64,000 nucleotides of DNA from Diphasiastrum complanatum (GCA_029204225.1 CM055100.1:54801597-54865596), one strand, 5' to 3'; shown: positions 22,441 to 34,098, counted from the first letter of the stretch. Made by a program: numbers and translations. Notes: generated by a model not told the origin, from the letters alone.

Positions 22441-23078
22441 TGACAAACCTCAAAACTAAGAGAAACATATTTTCATATTTGGCAAATTGAGGCGAACTTT
22501 GTTTTAGACTTAGAGTTTGGCTTTTCAAAGTTCATTAGTCTAAATTTCATTTGAATAAACACTTTTTGAAAGTGTGAGAAAGTTAGAAGTCAGAGTTTGA
22601 GTAGATTCAAATTTGAATGTTGGGTACTTTGAATCTAGACCCAAAATAGTGGGGTTAGCATTTTTGGTGGGAAAGCCAAGTGGCCAAATAGGGGTTGGAC
22701 CTGTTATAAAAGGATGTAACTCGTGGAGAGACATATATTCTCTCTTCTCTATCTCATCTCATGCTTATACATGGTTCTCTTGGGTTCTATTATCCATTGG
22801 TGCACTATACTTGTAATTGCATGCAATTCTGTGTAGAATTATCTATATTTGCTAGTTTTGGATCCACACATGTGAAATATAGTAGCTTGCTGGTTTTGTA
22901 TGGACAACAACAGTACTTTATCATTTGATTCATGTTTGATCAAATTCTATTATAGTTTGCATCTCATTTTGTGTGTAGATTTTGATTTTTCTACATTGGT
23001 GAGATTGGTAGAGTATCTTCTTTTGTAATCCAAGATCTTTTTATAGATTGGATCATAAATGATCTGAAATCCTTCACA
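22441..23078 (+). repeat. 5' LTR of element A1
   Basis: From about 22467 it follows the A2 LTRs base for base with moderate divergence and ends CTTCACA next to the primer binding site. The first 25-30 bp are too diverged to fix the start; TGACAAACC at 22441 is the best candidate. It contains a TATAAAAGG box near 22705. Confidence 0.7.
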
Positions 23079-23095
23079 TGGTATCAGCGCTTGTG
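23079..23095 (+). other. Primer binding site of element A1
   Basis: TGGTATCAGCGCTTGTG directly follows the LTR. It differs by one base (AGCGC for AGAGC) from the initiator-tRNA-Met site intact in A2. Confidence 0.8.
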
Positions 23096-23419
23096 TTTCA
23101 GGTTATGAAGGAGGAAATCATATCTATCAATGATTTGGTGAAGATATCAAAGCTGGAGCATGCTAGAGAGGATTCTACACCAAAATTGAGTTTTTTGCTT
23201 TCAATAGATTGGATCTTTGTAGATCAAAATACTATATAGGTCTATAAACTTGATCAATTCCAATTTTTGAATTCACATTCTGGATTTGGCCAATTTTTGG
23301 ATCATTGGATCATCCTAAGTCATGACTAATAGATTGCATATCAAATTTTCAGCATTTGCATGTAGATTTCGAATAGTTAATTTTTTGTGAATTTGTCAAA
23401 ACCCTAATTTTGATTGGAT

Positions 23420-24194
23420 TGTCGCGAACAGTTTTGTTTCGTTGTCGCTTACGCGATTTTGTTTCTTTTGAATTTTCTTTTGTGCGGAAGTTCACAGGTT
23501 CCTAGACATGTGACTACAGATCACAGAACACATTTCATTCTAGCAATCATGACAGCAGAAGACAAGGAGATGCACGAAAATAGGGCAATCAAATTATCAG
23601 TTTAATTTTTGGAGCGAGATCGTCAGTGTCTTGCTCGTTGGCGGCCTGACGCTCTGCTCCTTCGCTGTGTTCTGCTCGTTGGCAGACTTTCATGCACAGC
23701 TATTTTGTTTCTTGTCTTTTTCTTTTCTGCTCTACTCTGTGTATCTCACTGTATCTTGCTACGTTATTTTGATCCAAAAAAAATAGTTTATATCTCCACT
23801 GTGTGGGGTTTACAATGATAGCTAAATAGCGAATTACAAGAGTAGTTAACGCTAATCAACTAATCAGTTACTCTCCATCGTTGCTACCCATTTCAGTTGA
23901 GCGTGAAGTTTAATGCTCCACGCCCGTTGAGCTTCCAACTGGTAGCGCGAAAGATTCCCTTTCGTTTCTTTGGTTTCCTTTCGTCTCTTTCGTTTCTTTT
24001 TGTTTTCATTATTTGGTGCTTTTTTGCAATCCTGCAACGCTTTGCGGTTTTCGCGAATGGTTCGTCCTTCATTCGTCCTGAAGACACATTGACTTTCGTG
24101 ATTTGTTTGATCTTCGCGAATCGTTCGACCTTCTAGTCAAGGCTCGTTGACTTCCACGTTGCGACAAAGTTGCAGGAGTTCACCATTTCTGACA
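23420..24194 (-). repeat. Family-D LTR, minus orientation
   Basis: It is the reverse complement of the LTR at 41658-42510, with TG...CA ends, the shared box GTTGGCGGCCTGACGCTCT, and a minus-strand polypurine tract GGTTCAAGAGGAG immediately outside its U3 end. It has several CpG-containing boxes such as TTCGCGAA. Confidence 0.75.
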
Positions 24195-24286
24195 CTCCTC
24201 TTGAACCTTGCAGTTTAATTTTTGGAGCAAGATCGTCAGTGTCTCGCTCGTTGGCGACCTGACGCTCTGTCGTTCGCTGTGTTCTG

Positions 24287-25063
24287 TGACAAAATTTCCA
24301 GAATTCACACATGTGGGGAATGTCCACAAGTATGATGGATCTAATTAAGCTTTGTGATTAGCATAGTAACCTGATTCTAGATTGATTGCAAGATCTAGTT
24401 CAATAGAAATGGCTTAACCACAATCTAGCATGCTAAGCATCAGAATATGATAGCAACTAATCAATAATGAGTAAGAGTACAAGATTTCAGTGTATTAGCA
24501 TTAGCTTCAACACGAGTTAGAGAGAGAAAGATAAAGAGATAACAAGCAAAATAGCTTAGATCCAAAATGGCATGAGGTAGCTACAAAACTTTGGTTCTTC
24601 ATCATAGATTGTGAGGAAAGCTATACATATTTATGGAGTTTGAGGTAGCTCGAGGTAGAACCACATCCATTCATTACAAAATGACATCTAGAGTCTATGT
24701 GACATTTGTCACTTGCCATGCATGAAATTCTACCAACTTTTTACAAGTGTGCTAGTTCTAACTAACAAAGTACAAATCATCATGCATGTGTCTACACTTT
24801 GTGCATGCTTTGCATGTCACTATGGATCGCTTACAATTAATGCATGTGAATTGCCGCGAGTTTCTACAAGCATGACTTTGCTAATTCTATGTCTACAAAC
24901 TATATGCAAGTTGTATTCTTCAATCTAGACATTGCATAACCATGTAGCTCGAGTTCTATGTAGGCCAAACTTGGCATTTTGCATTTATGAGCTACATACT
25001 TGCATGGTACAACATTTGTAGCAAGCCAAGAAATCAATATGGATTGTTTTTCCAATTTTAACA
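24287..25063 (-). repeat. 3' LTR of element C
   Basis: Partner of 29825-30605. It is next to the polypurine tract on the minus strand and contains a CACACATGTGG palindrome near 24306. Confidence 0.9.
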
Positions 25064-25080
25064 CTCCTCCTAAAAATAAT

Positions 25081-28000
25081 CTATATTGATTTGAATATGG
25101 ATCTTGGTATAAGTCCAAGATTGGCTCTATGCTTGATGAAGGAACGTTTGCTCAAAGGTTTGGTGAGCATATCAGCAATACAAGATGATGTGTCGATGTG
25201 CTCCAAATTGATTTCCCCTCCAATGAGCTTCTCTCTCACGAAGTGATGTGCAACTTCGATATGCTTGCTCCTTGCATGGAATATCGGATTGTTGGCAAGG
25301 GCTTGGGCTGAAATGTTGTCACACATGATCATAGGTAGATCCTCTTCCAAGATAATCTTTAGTTCCACTAGTAACCTCTTGATCCAAAATACTTCCTTTG
25401 TTGTTGTTGTGAGTGCCTTGTACTCAGCTTCACATGATGAGAATGATACAGTATCTTGCTTTTTGGAAAGCCAAGATATCAAGTTTCCTCCAAGATATAT
25501 GACATAAGCACTTGTAGGTTTTTGATCTGCTCTATCACTTGCAAAATCCGAGTCAGAATAACCAATAATAGAAAGATCTTCACTTTTATACAATAAACCA
25601 AAATCAAAAGTTGAAGATATATATCTAAGCACTCTCTTGGCCATTTTCCAATGATAGATAGTAGGATTTTGCATAGCCTGGCTCAACTTATGAACACTAA
25701 AGCTTATGTCAAGTCTAGTTATTGTGAGCCAAATTAAGCAGCCTATAAGACTTCTAAAAAATGTGATGTCCACAAAGGATCTTTCATCACCTTTGTTAGA
25801 GTCCCTTACATTTTGCTCCATAGGTGTTTCTATACTCTTACAATTCAACATATTGAACTTCTTTAACATTGAAAGAGCATACCTGGATTGACATACAAAA
25901 GCTTTATCTTTAAGAAATTCAATCTCAAATCCTAGAATATAGTGAGTTTTTCCAAGATCTTGCATCTTGAACTCTTTTCCAAGTGCAATCTTGGTTTCTT
26001 CAACTAACGTGATACTACTTCCTGTCAGAATGATATCATCAACATAAATAATAAGAATGACAATATCTTTATCAAAAAACTTGACATATAAGGAAGGATC
26101 ATAGTTACTAAGATTAAATCCTAGTGACTCAAGAAAGGTGTTAAGTCGGGAATACCATGACCTTGGAGCTTGCTTCAATCCATATAAACTTTTGAAGAGC
26201 AAGCAAACTTTTTCTTTGTCATGGATGAAACCAATAGGCTGATCCATATAAATCTCTTCTTCTAGATATCCATTTAGAAATGCATTAGAGACATCTAGTT
26301 GAAGAACTTGCCAATTGAAAAAACAAGCAAGAGAAATTATGGTTCTAATTGATACCATCTTTGCAACTGGTGAAAAGGTCTCCTCATAATCAAGTCCATA
26401 AACTTGACCAAAACCTTTAGCACAAAGTCTAGCCTTATACTTGTTGATTGTGCCATCTTGATTATACTTGACTCAAAAAACCCACTTGCAACCAATGGTG
26501 TGCTTGTTGGATGGAAGATCCACAAGCTCCCATGTCTTATTGGCCATCAAAGCATCATATTTCTCCTTCATGGCAAGGTACCATTCCTTCGAATTGAGTG
26601 CATCATATACATCCTTTGGCTCCTCATGAGAAATAAAATAAGCACAATCAGTGGAGTTGATTTCCACTTGCTTGCCTCTATCTTCATAGGTAAGCCTTCT
26701 AGGCTCGGATCTTTCTCTTTGAGATCTCCTTGGTGAAAATATTCGAGGTGACTCCTCAATTCTTGGCCCCATCTCTCCATGATAATCTTCAAGGGTGATG
26801 ATTGGAATATCTTTGTGAGAATCTTTCAACTCGGCCTCCTCAAGAATTTATTTTTGATCTTCATGGAATATAACATCTCTACTCTCAATTATAGTTGAGG
26901 TAGACGGAACATAGATTCTGTAGTTTTTTTGTTGGATGCATATCCAACCATGATCCCTTTAATAGAATTAGGATCATCTCTTTTCCTTGTTTCCAAGGGC
27001 ATATTAACAAAGCAAGCACAACCAAAAACTCTAAGGTGATCTACCTTAGGTTTCTTCTTAAACAAGACTTCAAAAGGTGATTTTCCAACAAGTGCATTGT
27101 GAGGTAATCTATTGCACAGATAGTTTGCACAATTTATAGCTTCACCCCAATATTCAATAGGCAAAGAAGCTGCTATTCGAATTGCTTTAGCACATTCACA
27201 TAAAGATCTGTTTTTTCTCTCAGCTACTCCATTTTGAGATGGAGAATAAGCACAAGAAAACTCTCTCTTTATTCCTTCACCTTCACAGTATTCATGAAAC
27301 TTGTTGGAGATGTATTCACCTCCTCCATCACATCTTAAAGCTTTAACTTTAAAAGAAAACTGTTTCTCAACATAAGCTTTGAAGATTAGGAAGTGTTCAA
27401 AAACCATAGCCTTTGAAAAAAGTAGATACATCCAAGTATATCTAGTAAAGTCATCAATAAAGGTGACAAAACATGTTGCACCACCAATACTTTTAGAAGA
27501 GAAAAAATGTACATCTGAGTGTATAAGCTCCAAGGGATGAGTAGTCTTTATAAAAGACTTCTGATATGGCTTTTTGTGTGACTTTGCAATGGCACAAGCC
27601 TCACAAGGCTTGAAAGCTTTAGAAAGAGATTTTGGAAGACCAATAGCCTTCACCTTCTTAACCATAGAAGACATAGATTTAAAGTTAGGATGACCCAACC
27701 TTCTATGCCACAGCTCCTCCTTAGATAACAAAGAAACTTCACAAAGGTTTGCATTCTCATAAGAATTCAATTTAAAAATTCCACCACATCTAGATCCATC
27801 AGCAAAGATCTCTTCATTTTTCTTGATAAAACAAGTATAAGAGTTGAACTTTACATCACAACCATTATCAAGCAACTTTCTCACACTAATTAAGTTCTTT
27901 GTAAGCTTTGGAATGAAAAGAACATTAGAAAGTGCAAGAACTTTTGAAGAAGCAAGTTTCAATGGAATATTGCCAATTCCTTCTATTGGGCACTCATGAT

Positions 28001-29055
28001 CATTAGCAGTATAAATAGATATCTTGAGTCCTTTGTAAGGTAAGATTGAGTCAAATGACTCCTTTGAACAGCACATATGTGAAGAAGCTCCACTGTCTAT
28101 GTACCAAGCTCCATCTTTTTTGAAAGGTGATGAAGAAAAACTGGACACCATAAGTGATCCTTCTCCATCACCTGCAACAGAATCTTCTTCAATCTCTTTG
28201 GAGAGATTAGCTTGCTTGAGTTGGTTTTTCTTCTTGAAGCAATTAGAGGTATAGTGTCCCTTCTTGTCACAGAAGAAACACTTCACTTTATTCTTCTTGA
28301 TCTTTGAGTTAGAAAGATGAGATGTATCATCCTCTGGCACCATCTTTGTCTCAATCTTTGGCTTTGTCTTTGTTGGATGCTTGAGAGAACTGGTTCTTAC
28401 TCCTTCCTTTCTGCTTGCTTTTGACAAAGAGGGCTTTGTCACTTCCACCATGCTCGAGTTTGTTCATCCTGGAGAGTTTATAGCTTTGTCTAGATTCTTC
28501 AGAAATAAGAAATCCTTGGAGAGTTTCTAGATTAGGCAACTCCTCCTTAATAGCAAAAGATTGAACAGGATTATCATAGTCATCTCTCAAGCCATTCAGT
28601 ATGACTTGAACTAGCTCATCTTGGTTAATAGTAACACCAACACAGGAAAGCTCTTTATGTAAATCTTTAACTCTCATAACATGGTTAGATGCACTCTCTT
28701 CACTTCTTTGGAAACTTTGGAAAATTTGATTCCTAAGAGTGAGTATTCTAGAAGTATTCTCTGCTTCATAGATGGTCTTTAGTCTATCCCAAGCTTCTTT
28801 GGCTGTAGTGCAATATCCTATCTCTCTTAGAATTTCATTAGAAACATTCATCTTAACGAAATGTAGAGCCATTCTAGCTCTTTTCTTATACTTAAGAATT
28901 TCAGCCTGTGCTTGAGGCTCCTCCTCAACACCAAGCACAATATCCATAACATCCTGGAGTATCAAAATAGACTCTATTCTGAACTTCCAAATTGAGTAGT
29001 TAGAAGTGTGTAGTCTTTCACTGGCTTCTAGAAGATATCCTCCCTGAGATGCCAT
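25081..29055 (-). pseudogene. Copia gag-pol polyprotein of element C (lightly damaged)
   Basis: Read from 29055 leftwards: gag (MASQGGYLLEASERL start; UBN2-type core with AWDRLKTIYE), zinc knuckle CFFCDKKGHYTSNC (near 28280), protease WYIDSGASSHMCC (near 28110), integrase HHCC (LWHRRLGHPN, CEACAIAKSH) and DDE residues (HSDVHF, FIDDFTRYTW, ERKNRSL), RT with KARLCAKGF and YVDDIIL (near 26045), and RNase H (GYSDSDFASD, SSCEAEYKAL). The frame is broken by a frameshift near 28360, another in an A-run near 26935, a TAA near 26845 and a TGA at 26473. These few lesions fit a moderately old copy. Family knowledge assigns reverse transcription and integration in virus-like particles to this polyprotein. 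Confidence 0.9.
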
Positions 29056-29809
29056 TTTAATGAAGACTTCTTAGTTATTGGACTGCAATATGTTTGAGCT
29101 TGTTCCAATTAGACTTAAAGTTGCTGCTCTCTTTCACTATAGGTATTTTCAAGGATGTACTACCTTCCTATGTGAAACACTTGCAACTATATTTGAGATG
29201 ACTCTCAAATATTCCACAAAACAAGTTATCAAGATCAGACACACAAAGTGGATTGAGACACTTTGGCTAGTTTGAATCCTAGTTTTGGTACATGTGAAAT
29301 GCTTCAAAAGAAAACACAATTGACTCTTAGAAGGCTCAAAAGGTGTTCATTACTTCAAACTCAGTCTTGATTGTTAGTTTCTTGTGTAGGATGCTCAAAA
29401 CAATGGATTCTAAACAAAGTAGGATTGAATCAAATCAAAATGCTGTCACTCGGATTTTGGACCTATCCCTATCCTCTTTAAGAGCTTATAACTCTTGCTA
29501 GACACATCAGATTGATTTGATTCTAGTTTCTATGGAAAGTATAGATCATAAGCTTTTCATCAAGCTATAACACTACTATCTTTGGATCTATAAGCAAGGA
29601 GAACAAAGGGACTAAAAATCTCTGATTTTCACACGTGCGGAATTCCAGAATTCCGTACTACCACATTTCAGGTCTAAAAATTCAGTTCCAATCCGATTTG
29701 ATCCAAATACACTTCAGAGAAATGTGAGAAAAATTGCAAAACTACTTTTTTGCTTGATTTTGCTCTCAGTTTCTTGTACAATCAGAGATGTTAGCATGCA
29801 AAGCTTAAT

Positions 29810-29824
29810 TTGGCTCTGATACCA
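29810..29824 (-). other. Primer binding site of element C
   Basis: The minus strand reads TGGTATCAGAGCCAA immediately after the CA end of the 5' LTR, a perfect match to the plant initiator-tRNA-Met type of site. Confidence 0.9.
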
Positions 29825-30605
29825 TGACAAAGTTTTCAAAATTCACACGTGTGGGGAATGTCCACAAGTATGATGGATCTAATTAAGCTTTGTGAGTAGC
29901 ACAGTAACCTGATTCTAGATTGATTAGTAGGATCTAGTTCAGAAGAAATGGCTTAACCACAATCTAGCATGCTAAGCATCAGAATATGATAGCAACTAAT
30001 CAATAATGAGTAAGAGAACAAGATTTCAGTGTATTAGCATTAGCTTCAACACGAGTTATAGAGAGAAAGATAGAGAGATAACAAGAAAAATAGTTTAGAT
30101 CCAAAATGGCATGAGGTAGCTACAAAACTTTGGTTCTTCATCATAGATTGTGAGGGGAGCTACACATATTTATGGAGTTTGAGGTAGCTCGAGGTAGAAC
30201 CACATCCATTCATTACAAAATGACATCTAGAGTCTATGTGATATTTGTCACTTGCCATGCATGAAATTCTACCAACTTTTTACAAGTGTGCTAGTTCTAA
30301 CTAATAAAGTACAAATCATTATGAATGTGTCCATTACACTTTGTGCATGCTTTGCATGTCACTATGGATCACTTACAATTAATGCATGTGAATTGCCACG
30401 AGTTTCTGCAAGCACGACTTTGTTAATTCTATGTCTACAAACTATATGCAAGTTGTATTCTTCAATCTAGACATTACATAACCATGTAGCTCGAGTTATA
30501 TGTAGGCCAAACTTGGCATTTTGCATTTATGAGCTACATACTTGCATGGTACAACATTTGTAGCAAGCCAAGAAATCAATACGGATTGTTTTTTTAATTT
30601 TAACA
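29825..30605 (-). repeat. 5' LTR of element C
   Basis: Partner of 24287-25063. It is next to the primer binding site and carries CACACGTGTGG where the other copy has CACACATGTGG, a CpG-decay type difference. Confidence 0.9.
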
Positions 30606-31072
30606 TTCTGCTCGTTGGCAGACTTTCATGCACAGTTGTTTCATTTCTAGTCTTTTTCTTTTCTGCTCTACTCTATGTATCTCACTGTATCTTGTTGTCA
30701 TAGTTGGTAGAATGAAATGTGTTCTGTGATGTGTAGTCGCGTGTCTAGGTTCCTGTGAGCTTCCGCACAAAAGAAAATTCAAAAGAAACAAAATGGCATT
30801 CGCGACAACGAAACGAAACTGTTCGCGACATGGATCTCTAGATAGTGGTGTTTCAATCTTAGCAAGTGGCAAAAGTCATTAGATTGAGGATAGATCACAT
30901 GTTGATCAAGATTCCATGATTCTATGTGTTGATTTGCTTGGTATAAGTGCTAGAATAGAATTTTTGAGATAGTTTCAAATCTTTGTGATTTATTTTGAAA
31001 AAAATTGTTGTTGTTCAAAGGAATTCTTTGTGCATTGAAACGGGTTGAAAAAGAAGATCAGGTCATTGCTAC

Positions 31073-31813
31073 ATGGCAACCTCAATTGGAGTCATGTTGG
31101 AAGCCAATGATAGGCTTATCTCAAGTAACTACTCATTGTGAAAAGTGAGGATAGAATCATTTCTTGAGATGAATGATGTTTTGGATATTGTTGTAGGTTT
31201 GGAGGAGAGACCAGCAACACAACAAGATCAAGTGAGGTATGATAAGAGGGCCAAGAAGGCTCTACACATTATCAAGATGAATGTTACCAATGAGCTTCTC
31301 AAGGAAGTTGGTAAGTGTATTTCATCTAAGGATGCTTGGGATTCATTGTCTACTTCTAGAGTGTTGACTCTAAGAAGGCAAATCTTTTTTTGTTTGCAAG
31401 AGAATGAAGAAAGTCCAAGTACTTTTGTTTTGAGGATGAAAGCATTGGCTTGCATTGATGAAAGCATTAAGGAAGGAGAGCTTGTTCAAGTGATTCTTAA
31501 TGGATTGTTGGATGCTCATGCTAACATTGTTCGAAGTATTGCTATTCAAAATACTTTGCCAAGTTTGATGGATCTTCAAGAGATCTTGATCAATGAAGAA
31601 TATAGGCTTCATGCAAGAGGTGGATCTACATCGACACTTCAAGAGGATGCTATGTTCACAAAGGGAACAAGGAGATCCAGATCCACAATAGATTTTGTCA
31701 TTCCTCACAATGAGAAAGATGAAGCAGGAAATTGGATACCAAAAAAATACGTAAAAAACACATGGGTATTAATGCATCCATTATCAGAAGGAGCATATAG
31801 AAAGCAAAAATGA
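31073..31813 (+). pseudogene. Family-A gag, truncated and fused to unrelated sequence
   Basis: The frame from ATG 31073 matches the A2 gag at 51155: MATSIGVMLEANDRL, then WKVR-type sequence in which the Trp codon is TGA (31139), EMNDVLDIVVGLEERP, and a UBN2-type core. Seven codons are deleted in frame between DSL and STSRV. After EDAMFTK (about 31665) the match to A2 stops. About 48 codons of unrelated sequence continue open (IDFVIPHNEKDEAGNWIPKK) and end at 31811. No zinc knuckle is present. This looks like truncation by insertion or recombination, giving a fortuitous fusion. Confidence 0.7.
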
Positions 31814-32240
31814 TCTAAGTTATCTTTCAGGTCCTATTTGAAAGCTAGGATTCTTGACTTTAGAGCATCACCAAGTGGAAAATCCATTTCAGAGGTGTTA
31901 GTTTAGCATGTTTATATGCATTCTGAATTGAGTATTCAATCTGTCAATCCAAACGATCATAAAAAAATGCAATTGTAAGTATCTGAATCATTGCAATTTT
32001 ATTTTTATGCAACTAAATTCAACTCTACTTTTATTCAGCAGACTGATTTTGGATATCTATTTGGATTTAACTCATATCTATTCTATCATGCAGATTTATA
32101 TCCATCAAATATAAAGGAATGGGAGCCCACACAATCACTTGCAGGTATATTGGATGTCATACAGTCAGATTTAAAAAAAATTGTAGTACAAAGGCCGATA
32201 TTCAAAAGAACTTGCCGATAATGGAATCTATTTTAATGAA
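31814..32240. other. Unassigned stretch between A1 and the minus-strand gene
   Basis: No long ORF. A short plus-strand frame after an acceptor-like TTATTCAGCAG (about 32042) reads DLYPSNIKEWEPTQSLAGIL, protein-like in composition, but I recognise no family and it may be an exon remnant. Confidence 0.25.
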
Positions 32241-32245
32241 TCACT

Positions 32246-33216
32246 TTACATTCCAGATACGGTGTATGATCCATACTCTAGATGGACGGAACCAACAATG
32301 TGTCGTAAAGTAGTATCCAAAGCACTCAAAACTGGTCCATAAGGTACTAGTGCAACCAAGACATAAGAATCACCCAAGATAATGCTAGCAATGCATTCCA
32401 CCAACCTTTTAAAAGCATCTGTGGTCCACTCGTATTGAGGCCCTTGTGATGTAGTGTCTACAAGCACTAATCCAATGTCATTAGAATCACCACATGCTGC
32501 TATCACATCTGTAAAGCATGAGATTAATTCCCCTGTGTTGAAAATCCTCCAAGGCCTTTCAAAATGTAGACGTTGTTGTACTCCAAATGCCTTATGTGCA
32601 AGACGTAGTTCATTCTTCACAACTTCAGGTAGAGGTGTCTTTTTTTTTGCTTTGTTGATTGACTCTTTCATCCAATCTTTGCTCCAACTATACATCTTAT
32701 CATAAAGCTCTTTTGTGATATTGTATTTTTTTGCAACCTCATCATATTGTAGCTTCTCCTCACCAGAGATGCTCTTTGAGTACTCCACAATTCCATTCTT
32801 CAATACTCTATTATACTTGAAACTTGTAGCCACATCCTCCATGTCTTTGTACTCTGTTACTACTTTTGCCTTTTTTAACAATATGGTGCCACAAAATATC
32901 ATTTCTTGTATCTTTAAAACCTCATCATCAAGCAACCCTTGAATACAACGAAACATGCTGGGAGATAATTGTGTGGTACCATCCACTTGCATCTTTTTAT
33001 TTTTTGCAACGAATTCCTATTGGAATGCTCACCTCTGTTGTTTGCAATTTCTCCGATTATGTACTTCTCCATAATATCCAACCACCTATTGAAAATAAAC
33101 TCACTACTCAAAAGCATATGCAAGTCACTTCTTGCGTTTATTGCCTCCAATGTAACCTTTAGTGCTTCCATGAATTCATGCACAACATTAGTAAGACAAA
33201 GAAATATCATAAACAC
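32246..33216 (-). CDS. Unrecognised gene, 3' part (two frames)
   Basis: Two overlapping minus-strand frames (33216-32914 and 32992-32246) appear to be one coding region shifted near an A-rich AAAAAATAAAAAG at about 33000. The second part has 248 codons. A helical charged region (WSKDWMKESINKAKKKTPLP) is followed by RLAHKAFGVQQRLHFERPW, a segment with NDIGLVLVDTTSQGPQYEW, and a hydrophobic VECIASIILGDSYVLVALVPYG. The alternating strand-helix pattern with a buried VLVD strand looks like a Rossmann-type fold, but I cannot name a family. It lies downstream of the 33265-34605 ORFs on the same strand and is probably the same gene. Confidence 0.45.
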
Positions 33217-33264
33217 GCTTACAATTTAGAAATGCATGAATAAATCTTTATTACTTAGAATCTA

Positions 33265-34062
33265 CTAATAAAAAAGATTAAAAATATATATATATATATA
33301 TAGCATAAATACAAGGATCACCTTCCATTTTGAGTTTGCTATGGAGTGTCCTCCTGTTGGCTTTGGCGGACAACCAAAGTATTCCCATTGTTTTCTTGCT
33401 TGTGATAGAGCATCTTGATATGGAGTCTTTACCATAACCTCTTGATGGAGTTGATTCATGAATCTTGAAAGCTTCAAAGTTTCAAGATAATCTTGTGCAC
33501 CTAGTATCCTTGAATATCTAGTACTGTAACAGTCTCTTAGATGTTGAGCCATCTCGAGGGTAGTCATGTCCATGCCAATGATATCACCTATTCTAGGTTG
33601 ATTGGCAATAGTCTCATATCCTTGAAAGTTCTGAGGCATGACTTCTTTTCCACCTCTTGTGCTTGATTGCCCGCTATGTGGTTTCTCTCTTGTCTCATTC
33701 CTTCGTGAAGATGAAGTTGTCACTTTCCTTTTCTCTTTAAGCACTTTTGGTTGTGATGCCTTCTCAATGTTTGAATCTGACATTATTACCTTTTCTTCAG
33801 TATTTTTTGAGACTATATCCTTGTCGATATCTAGCTCCGGTTGTTTTCCCATGTCTTGAATATTTTTTAATGGTGTTTCTTTCTCACCATCTATCTTCAA
33901 AACTTTTGCCTTAGATATCTTCTCCTTTGTCCTCCTTACACTTCCCGACTTGTGCATAGCTAGATAGTTTGTAAGATCTCCCTCTACCAATTGAATGCCT
34001 CTCCTAGAAAAAACATCATTGCCCAACGTATGTGGTCTGTTTCCCTTTAGTGCATCTTTCAT
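33265..34062 (-). CDS. Unrecognised gene, middle part
   Basis: A 265-codon frame. Residues about 40-150 are Lys/Glu/Ser-rich and probably disordered (for example EKRKVTTSSSRRNETREKPH). The C-terminal part is more ordered: RIGDIIGMDMTTLEMAQHLR, then YSRILGAQDYLETLKLSRFM, then WEYFGCPPKPTGG. The last residues (an Ile/Tyr repeat) come from a TATATA microsatellite and probably lie in an intron. A donor-like AAG|GTGATC occurs right after SKWK, near 33321. The frame overlaps a shifted frame at 34016-34204, so a splice junction or frameshift lies there. Confidence 0.45.
   Translation of the reverse strand: MKDALKGNRPHTLGNDVFSRRGIQLVEGDLTNYLAMHKSGSVRRTKEKISKAKVLKIDGEKETPLKNIQDMGKQPELDIDKDIVSKNTEEKVIMSDSNIEKASQPKVLKEKRKVTTSSSRRNETREKPHSGQSSTRGGKEVMPQNFQGYETIANQPRIGDIIGMDMTTLEMAQHLRDCYSTRYSRILGAQDYLETLKLSRFMNQLHQEVMVKTPYQDALSQARKQWEYFGCPPKPTGGHSIANSKWKVILVFMLYIYIYIFNLFY
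33284..33303. repeat. (TA)n microsatellite
   Basis: About ten TA units directly follow the donor-like site of the middle ORF on the minus strand, which supports the view that this end of the ORF is intronic. Confidence 0.7.
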
Positions 34063-34098
34063 AATACTCAGAATAAACTTTAGAAGAAGGAGCTCTTC

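Larger units (their letters stand above)
24287..30605 (-). mobile_element. Complete Copia element C with target duplication
   Basis: LTRs of 777 and 781 bp (24287-25063 and 29825-30605) begin TGACAAA and end TTTTAACA. A perfect 5-bp duplication TTCTG flanks the element (24282-24286 and 30606-30610). The minus-strand primer binding site TGGTATCAGAGCCAA lies directly inside the 5' LTR (about 29810-29824), and the polypurine tract TTTTTAGGAGGAG lies inside the 3' LTR (25064-25077). All Copia domains are present in normal order. By eye the LTRs are about 95% identical. It sits within a family-D LTR copy. Confidence 0.95.
23420..30830. mobile_element. Rearranged LTR insertion with two inverted U5 ends (family D), containing element C
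   Basis: The insertion is flanked by a perfect 5-bp duplication TGGAT (23415-23419 and 30831-30835) within A1. Its left end TGTCGCGAAC and right end GTTCGCGACA are the same LTR terminus in opposite orientation, and about 130 bp at each end are near-perfect inverted repeats. The order is: a complete minus-oriented family-D LTR (23420-24194), its polypurine tract (24195-24204), a second minus-oriented LTR piece from about 24211 that continues after element C at 30606 to about 30700, then a plus-oriented LTR end to 30830. The family-D element at 40529-42510 supplies the normal arrangement for comparison. Confidence 0.75.
22441..31667 (+). mobile_element. Family-A Copia element A1, interrupted and 3'-truncated
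   Basis: The 5' LTR (about 22441-23078), primer binding site (23079) and leader run to 23419. The same leader resumes at 30831 and leads to a gag start at 31073. Colinearity with the complete element A2 (49906-55893) makes this plain. The 7.4-kb gap is the nested insertion 23420-30830. The element ends at about 31667 inside gag; protease, integrase, RT, RNase H and the 3' LTR are missing. Its LTR is clearly more diverged from the A2 LTRs than those are from each other. Confidence 0.8.

Noticed and set aside
32246-32992. Idea that this ORF encodes a known methyltransferase
   Set aside because: A VLVD strand followed by an aromatic stretch is suggestive, but the canonical catalytic motif and a glycine-rich SAM loop were not found.
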